Assembly: GCA_963728535.1 (NCBI GenBank)
Contig: CAVSKK010000001.1
Span: forward strand, 496,001 to 560,000
Length of the DNA stretch: 64,000 bases
From: VAXT01 sp963728535
GTDB taxonomy: Bacteria; Actinomycetota; Thermoleophilia; Gaiellales; Gaiellaceae
Direction of reading: 5' to 3'
Part shown: in pieces, positions 59,662 through 64,000 of the stretch
How the letters are laid out: the number at the start of each line of letters is the position of its first letter
How positions within the stretch are numbered: the stretch's first letter is position 1
Program-made: the position numbers and the translations under genes
The notes under the pieces: generated by a model
The model's input: the letters and a program-made list of their open reading frames with translations, nothing else
Database searches by the model: none
Told to the model about the DNA's origin: nothing

Positions 59662-61439
59662 CCCGCTGCCCTCGCCTCGACCCGTTCGGCGAACTCGCGC
59701 TCCAGGAGGCCGTGCTCGTAGATGTCGCGGTAGACCGGATTGGTCTTGAGAAGCTCCTCGTCCGTGCCGCGTCCGGCGACTGCGCCGTGGTCGAGGACGA
59801 CGAGCTCGTCGGCGAGCGAGATCGTCGACAGGCGGTGGGCGATGATGATCGTGGTCCGCCCCTTCATCGCCTCGCGCAGTCCCAGGCGGATCTTCGCCTC
59901 GGTCGTCGCGTCCACCGAGGCGGTCGCGTCGTCGAGGATCAGGATGCGTGGTTCCATGATCAGCGCACGCGCGATGGCGAGCCGTTGGCGCTGGCCGCCG
60001 GAGAGGGTGATGCCGCGCTCGCCGATGACCGTGTCGTAGCCGTCGGGGAGCTCGTCGATGAACTCGTGCGCCTGCGCAAGCGTCGCCGCCCGAACGATCT
60101 CCTCGTCGGTCGCGTCCGCCCGGCCGAAGGCGATGTTCTCGCGCACCGTCGCCGAGAACAGGAATGGATCCTGCGACACGATGCCGATCTCGCGGCGCAG
60201 CGACTGGAGCTTGACGTCGCGCACGTCGATGCCGTCGATCGTGATCCGGCCCTCCGTCGCGTCGTAGAAGCGCGGGACGAGTGAGGCGAGGGTCGTCTTG
60301 CCTGAGCCAGTGTGGCCGATCAGTGCAACCGTCCGGCCCGGCTCGAGCTCGAGGTCGATGCCCTGGAGCACCAGGCGGCCGGGGGCGTACTCGAACGAGA
60401 CTTGCTCGTAGCGCACACGCCCCTCGCCCGGCGGCATGTCACCCGCGTCAGGCCCGTCGGAGATCTCCTCGCGCTCGTCCATGACCTCGAAGATCCGCTC
60501 GCCCGAGGCCGTCGCGCGCTGCGACTGCCCGACCCACATGCCGAGCATGCGCAGCGGCATGACGAGCATGACGACGAGGACGTTGAAGAAGAGGAAGGTC
60601 CCGATGTCCAGCGTGCCGTGGGCGACCATCCGCCCGCCGACGAGCAACACGCCGGCTTGCATGATCAGCGGGAGGAACGAGAGCAGCGGGATGTAGGTCG
60701 CGCGTTGCTTGTTCGCGTCGATGCTGCGCTCGAAGACTCGCTCCGAACGCTGGGCGAACTTCTCGAGCTCGTTCTGCTCCTGCGCAAACGACTTGACGAC
60801 ATGAACGCCGACGATGTTCTCCTCGGCGACCGTCGAGACGTCGGCCATCTTCTGCTGCACGTCGCGCAGCACGGGGTGGGAGACGGTGGAGTACCGGTAC
60901 GCGAAGACGATGATCAGGGGCGTGACGGCGGTTGCGACCAGGGCGAGGCGCCAGTTGACCGCGAACATGAGGGCGGTCGCCCCGAGGACCATCAGGACGT
61001 TCTGGAAGAAGAAGATCAGGCCGTAGCCGAGGAAAAAGCGGACCGTCTGCAGGTCGACGGTTGCGCGCGAGAGGAGCTGTCCGGTCTGGTGCCGGTCGTA
61101 GAAGCCGAACGAGAGCTTGAGGAGCTTCGCGTAGAGCGCATTTCGCATGTCGAACTCGACGCCCAGCGCCTGTCGGCCCGAGATCAGGCGCCGACCCGCC
61201 ATGAAGATCGCGCGCAACGCGCCGACGCCGAGCACGAGCGCCGCGATCGTGTACAGGTCTTCGCGGCTCTGCTCGGTGAACGCCTGCTCGAGCCCGGTTG
61301 CCGTGAGATACGCAATCGCGAGCGCCGCCGCCTGTGAGGCCACTGCCAGGGCGATCGAGACGATCAGCGACCACTTGTACGGCTTCAGGAAGCCGAGCAG
61401 ACGGACGAAGGTCTCGCGGTAGAGCGGTGGTCTTGCCAC
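59658..61439 (-). CDS. ABC exporter subunit with non-canonical Walker B
   Basis: 593 residues, permease plus ATPase. Walker A GHTGSGKTTLASLV and signature TLSGGQRQRLAIARAL are canonical, but Walker B ends LILDDATASVD: the catalytic Glu is Asp. The partner has the opposite defect, so exactly one of the two composite ATP sites is degenerate, as in known heterodimeric exporters. GTG start with TAGATT 6 bases upstream and no Shine-Dalgarno sequence. First gene of the operon. Confidence 0.93.
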   Translation of the reverse strand: MARPPLYRETFVRLLGFLKPYKWSLIVSIALAVASQAAALAIAYLTATGLEQAFTEQSREDLYTIAALVLGVGALRAIFMAGRRLISGRQALGVEFDMRNALYAKLLKLSFGFYDRHQTGQLLSRATVDLQTVRFFLGYGLIFFFQNVLMVLGATALMFAVNWRLALVATAVTPLIIVFAYRYSTVSHPVLRDVQQKMADVSTVAEENIVGVHVVKSFAQEQNELEKFAQRSERVFERSIDANKQRATYIPLLSFLPLIMQAGVLLVGGRMVAHGTLDIGTFLFFNVLVVMLVMPLRMLGMWVGQSQRATASGERIFEVMDEREEISDGPDAGDMPPGEGRVRYEQVSFEYAPGRLVLQGIDLELEPGRTVALIGHTGSGKTTLASLVPRFYDATEGRITIDGIDVRDVKLQSLRREIGIVSQDPFLFSATVRENIAFGRADATDEEIVRAATLAQAHEFIDELPDGYDTVIGERGITLSGGQRQRLAIARALIMEPRILILDDATASVDATTEAKIRLGLREAMKGRTTIIIAHRLSTISLADELVVLDHGAVAGRGTDEELLKTNPVYRDIYEHGLLEREFAERVEARAAG

Positions 61440-61445
61440 CGTCGA

Positions 61446-61451
61446 AATCTA
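61446..61451 (-). promoter_or_regulatory. Putative -10 element of the ABC exporter operon
   Basis: TAGATT on the minus strand, 6 bases before GTG 61439; fits a leaderless transcript. Confidence 0.5.
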
Positions 61452-61498
61452 GCCGCCGCCACTTGCCCCGCGGGGGTGCGCGCCGGAAGAATCTCTCC

Positions 61499-62236
61499 AT
61501 GGAACCCGGAGTCGACCGCGAAGCAGCCTTCGACGACGACTACCTCTACTTCTACGAGGAGCTGCTGACTCCCGAACGGACTGCCGGGGAGGTCGACCTG
61601 ATCTGGAAGCTGCTCGAGCTCGAGCCGGGGCTCGAGCTCCTAGACCTGGCGTGCGGGCACGGGCGAATCGCGAACCCGCTCGCCGAGCGCGGTGTGCGTG
61701 TGACCGGGCTCGACGCGACTCCGCTCTTTCTGGAGTTGGCTCGGGTCGACGCAGCCGAGCGAGGCGTCGAGGTCGAGTACGTCGAAGGCGACATGCGCGC
61801 GATTCCCTGGACGGCAAGGTTCGACCGGGTGCTCTGCTGGTTCACGTCGTTCGGCTACTTCGACGACGACGACAACCGACGCGTGCTCGTGGAGGCCTAC
61901 GAGGCTCTGAAGCCGGGCGGCCTCCTTGCGGCCGAGATGAACCATCGCGACAACCTGCTCGGCCGCTATCTCGAGGAGGTCGTGACCGAGCGGGGCGACG
62001 ACCGGATGATCGACCGGCACCGCTTCGACGTCCAGACGAGCCGCAGCCACGACGAGCGCACGATCATTCGCGGCGGCAAGGAGCGCACCTTCGAGTTCTC
62101 CGTCCGAACGCTGACCGCGGCCGAGCTCCGCGACTGGATGCTCGCGGCCGGGTTCAGGGAAGCCCATGCCTACGGCGAGGACGGCGAGCTGTTGACCCTC
62201 GACCATCGCCGGATGACCGTCGTCGGCCGGAAGTAA
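61499..62236 (+). CDS. Class I SAM-dependent methyltransferase
   Basis: 245 residues from ATG 61499, with GGAAGA upstream. SAM-binding motif I LLDLACGHGRIANPLAERGV, acidic loop GLDATPLF, then YVEGDMRAIPW and a family-typical WFTSFGYFDDDDNRRVL. The substrate is unknown. Divergent from the ABC operon, with 59 bases between the starts. Confidence 0.9.
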   Translation: MEPGVDREAAFDDDYLYFYEELLTPERTAGEVDLIWKLLELEPGLELLDLACGHGRIANPLAERGVRVTGLDATPLFLELARVDAAERGVEVEYVEGDMRAIPWTARFDRVLCWFTSFGYFDDDDNRRVLVEAYEALKPGGLLAAEMNHRDNLLGRYLEEVVTERGDDRMIDRHRFDVQTSRSHDERTIIRGGKERTFEFSVRTLTAAELRDWMLAAGFREAHAYGEDGELLTLDHRRMTVVGRK

Positions 62237-62243
62237 CCGTCAC

Positions 62244-62277
62244 AGTTCCGGCGCGGTTCCAGTTCTGGCGCGGTTCC
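62244..62277 (+). repeat. Two tandem 17-bp repeats
   Basis: AGTTCCGGCGCGGTTCC (62244-62260) is followed at once by AGTTCTGGCGCGGTTCC (62261-62277), differing in one base, in the gap between the methyltransferase and glycosylase genes. A CGTCAC/GTGACG inverted repeat follows. Confidence 0.8.
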
Positions 62278-62342
62278 GTCACCCACGCGTGACGAATTCC
62301 CCACTACGCTGAACCCGGGGAGGAGGCTGGCTACACCATTCA

Positions 62343-62954
62343 TTAAGGGCCGCTCAGCGTGTCGAGCTCGCGATGAACGAGCTCGACCGCGCACTCGAGG
62401 CTTGCCTGGTTGGCCGGCGCGTTCAGCCAGCGACTGACACCAGACGGGTGGGGGAGCGGAATCGCGAAGGCGTCACCGTGTGGGACACGCTTGCCGACCG
62501 AAGCACCGAGGCTCGTTGGCCCGAGGAGCTGCCGGATGGCGAGCCCGCCGACCGGCACGATCAGCTTTGGCCGAAGCAGCCTGAGCTCCCACTCGCGCCA
62601 GAACGTGCAGAGCTCCTGCTCGCGCGGACCCGGCGTGCGGTCACCGCCACCCTTCGTCGCGCGCCCCGGGTAGCAGCGCGTCACCGACGCGCAGTAGAAC
62701 GTCGCGTAGAACTCGTCCTCCTCGAGCCGCAGCCAGCGGCGAAGCGTCTGCCCCGCTCGGCCGCGCCAGGGTCGGCGCTCGTCGCCCTCGACGACCCCGG
62801 GAGCCTGGCCGAGGATGTACGCCCGCTGTCCTCCATGGCCCTCGAACACCGGCAGCGACTCGATCGAAAAGCCCGCCTCGGCACACGCACGACAGACCCG
62901 GTTGTCGCGCTGGAGCGAGGCGAGCGAGCGGTAGGACGGGCGCCGCCGCGTCAA
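62343..62954 (-). CDS. Uracil-DNA glycosylase superfamily protein (family 4/5-like)
   Basis: 203 residues, TTG start overlapping the upstream stop (TTGA). The catalytic segment YILGQAPGVVEGDERRPWRG and the terminal HPSG motif (PLPHPSGVSRWLN) fit the superfamily. Cys residues in NRVCRACAE, YCASVTRCYPGR and QELCTFW could hold a 4Fe-4S cluster. It removes uracil (or other deaminated bases) from DNA. The exact family within the superfamily is uncertain. Confidence 0.83.
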   Translation of the reverse strand: MTRRRPSYRSLASLQRDNRVCRACAEAGFSIESLPVFEGHGGQRAYILGQAPGVVEGDERRPWRGRAGQTLRRWLRLEEDEFYATFYCASVTRCYPGRATKGGGDRTPGPREQELCTFWREWELRLLRPKLIVPVGGLAIRQLLGPTSLGASVGKRVPHGDAFAIPLPHPSGVSRWLNAPANQASLECAVELVHRELDTLSGP

Positions 62955-63544
62955 GCGGGTGAGCGCACGACGACGAACCAGTGGCCCGCGAAAAGCACCT
63001 CGCCGCCGCCGAGCTCGTCGGCAAGGCCCGGGCCTGAGAAGTAGCGCTTGTAGACCTCCCAGCGCGAGCCGTCCTTGAGCAGCCGCGGCTGGAACTCTTC
63101 GTCGACGGGCGAATGCTCCTGAGACGAATCGACGATCACGAGCTCGCGAGCGACACGCCGGGCCTCACCAAGAAAGCGCACCCGCGCTTCCTCCTCGAGG
63201 TGTCCGTAGAAGTGTCCGGTGAAGAGCCGGTCGAACGACCCGTCTCCGAAGGGCAGCTCCAGGGCGTCGCCAACGAGGAACTCGCCCTCTGGGACGCGCT
63301 CCTGGGCAATCGCCAGCATCCGCTCGCTCGCGTCGATGCCGACGATCTCTCCTCGAAGGTAGCGCGTGAGAAAGCCGGTGCCACAGGCGACGTCGAGCGT
63401 GCGCGCGGGCGGGAGGGCCTGAATCGCGCCGACGAGCCCGGCAAGCTCCTCGTCCCAGCCGGGCCGCTCCCGGTCGGAGTACAGGCCGATCCCGAGATAC
63501 CAGTCGTCGTATTCCTGTGCCCGCGCGTCGTAGTACGCCTTCAC
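62951..63544 (-). CDS. Class I SAM-dependent methyltransferase
   Basis: 197 residues. Motif I RTLDVACGTGFLTRYLRGEI, then VGIDASERMLAIAQERVPEG, and GDALELPFGDGSFDRLFTGH: a small-molecule methyltransferase of the UbiE/COQ5 type. The N-terminal YYDARAQEYDDWYLGIG is common in actinobacterial members. GTG start with TACTCT 6 bases upstream. It is co-translated with the glycosylase gene, though the link between the two functions is unclear. Confidence 0.9.
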   Translation of the reverse strand: MKAYYDARAQEYDDWYLGIGLYSDRERPGWDEELAGLVGAIQALPPARTLDVACGTGFLTRYLRGEIVGIDASERMLAIAQERVPEGEFLVGDALELPFGDGSFDRLFTGHFYGHLEEEARVRFLGEARRVARELVIVDSSQEHSPVDEEFQPRLLKDGSRWEVYKRYFSGPGLADELGGGEVLFAGHWFVVVRSPA

Positions 63545-63549
63545 ACTCC

Positions 63550-63556
63550 TAGAGTA
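63550..63556. promoter_or_regulatory. Overlapping divergent -10 elements (TAGAGTA)
   Basis: TAGAGT (plus, 63550-63555) and TACTCT (minus, 63551-63556) overlap by five bases; each is exactly 6 bases from a GTG start (63562 and 63544). Confidence 0.6.
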
Positions 63557-63561
63557 CGCCC

Positions 63562-64000
63562 GTGACGCTGCCGCTCGAATCGGTGCCGAACTTCTCGGAG
63601 GGGCGCGACCGAGCCACGATCGACGCCATCGCGGCTGCGCTCGGCGAGCACGCCGAGTTGCTCGACGTCCACGCAGACGCCGACCACAACCGCTCGGTCT
63701 TCACGCTCGTCGCCGAGGACGAGAAGCTCATCGAAGCCCTGCTGGCGGGGATCGCATGCGCGCGCGACCGCATCGACCTCCGCCGCCACGAGGGGGCTCA
63801 TCCTCGAATCGGAGCCGCCGACGTCGTCCCGCTCGTGCCGATCGTTCCCGAGGACATGCCGCGTGCGCAGGAAGCCGCCCGTGAGCTCGCGCGCCGGGTC
63901 GGCGACGAGCTCGACCTGCCGGTCTTTCTCTATGGGGTGATGGCGCCGGGCCGCGGCCCGGCGTTCTTCCGGAAGGGCGGGCTCGCCGAGCTCGAGCGGC
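63562..64000 (+). CDS. Glutamate formimidoyltransferase, 3'-truncated
   Basis: The frame is open to the window edge, 146 complete codons. The start VTLPLESVPNFSEGRDRATI and the segments LLDVHADADHNRSVFTLV and LRRHEGAHPRIGAADVVPLV are characteristic of the formiminotransferase N-terminal domain (FTCD/FtcD). GEGAHP-type His and the final PAFFRKGGLAELER also fit. It moves a formimidoyl group from N-formimidoyl-glutamate to tetrahydrofolate in histidine degradation. Whether a cyclodeaminase domain follows lies outside the window. Confidence 0.92.
   Translation, partial: MTLPLESVPNFSEGRDRATIDAIAAALGEHAELLDVHADADHNRSVFTLVAEDEKLIEALLAGIACARDRIDLRRHEGAHPRIGAADVVPLVPIVPEDMPRAQEAARELARRVGDELDLPVFLYGVMAPGRGPAFFRKGGLAELER

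Overview
The window looks like one contiguous chromosomal segment of a high-GC actinobacterium, most likely class Thermoleophilia (Gaiellales/Solirubrobacterales relatives). This placement is inferred from gene content, not from a search. The division cluster lacks ftsA, and FtsZ ends in an actinobacterial-type tail. Queuosine genes (queA, tgt) are present. SecD and SecF are fused, glycine decarboxylase is split into two subunits, and the GluRS is short. Nearly every gene looks chromosomal. There is no CRISPR array, insertion sequence, prophage or rRNA.

Layout. 1-3.3 kb: 3' end of a 3-hydroxyacyl-CoA dehydrogenase, then an antiporter / N,N-dimethylformamidase-like secreted protein pair. 3.3-6.5 kb: small exported protein, OmpR-type two-component system, coiled-coil protein. 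6.5-15.6 kb: queA, tgt, yajC, fused secDF, a phasin-like protein, a lipoprotein made only of the SecD periplasmic region, a UbiB-type kinase and a membrane-anchored trypsin-like protease. 15.6-18.7 kb: an OmpR-type regulator with a degenerate receiver, a SnoaL-like protein, an ECF sigma/ogt pair and a PfkB kinase. 18.7-33.4 kb: the complete dcw cluster mraZ-rsmH-ftsL-ftsI-murE-murF-mraY-murD-ftsW-murG-murC-murB-ftsQ-ftsZ, with a four-copy MraZ operator in front and a separate promoter before ftsZ. 33.5-37.7 kb: glycine cleavage system gcvT-H-PA-PB. 37.7-48.9 kb: small membrane proteins, threonine aldolase, a cation exchanger, a HAD hydrolase, endonuclease IV, gltX, a single-domain response regulator and two metallopeptidases. 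49-57.4 kb: MMPL transporter, a decayed secreted-protein gene, tRNA-Glu, an aquaporin, a FecR-like secreted protein beside a CHASE2 adenylate cyclase, and tRNA-Gln. 57.4-64 kb: a heterodimeric ABC exporter operon, two methyltransferases, a uracil-DNA glycosylase and the start of a glutamate formimidoyltransferase.

How genes work together. Most adjacent same-strand genes overlap by 1-4 bases (ATGA, GTGA, TTGA, TAATG), so translation is heavily coupled. Genes that begin transcription units commonly have a TANNNT hexamer 6-10 bases before the start codon and no Shine-Dalgarno sequence, which suggests leaderless or very short-leader mRNAs. In several back-to-back pairs the two opposing -10 hexamers overlap within about 7-10 bp.

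Quality warning. Four conserved genes (murE, murF, threonine aldolase, cation exchanger) each carry one apparent single-base insertion, and ftsW has a suspicious 3' end. These look more like assembly or sequencing errors than real gene loss. I found no clearly new multi-gene system. The most interesting signals are the shared divergent -10 architecture, the SecD-derived lipoprotein in a SecDF/UbiB/protease cluster, the 65-nt hairpin before tgt, and the non-canonical response regulator whose start codon abuts a palindrome.
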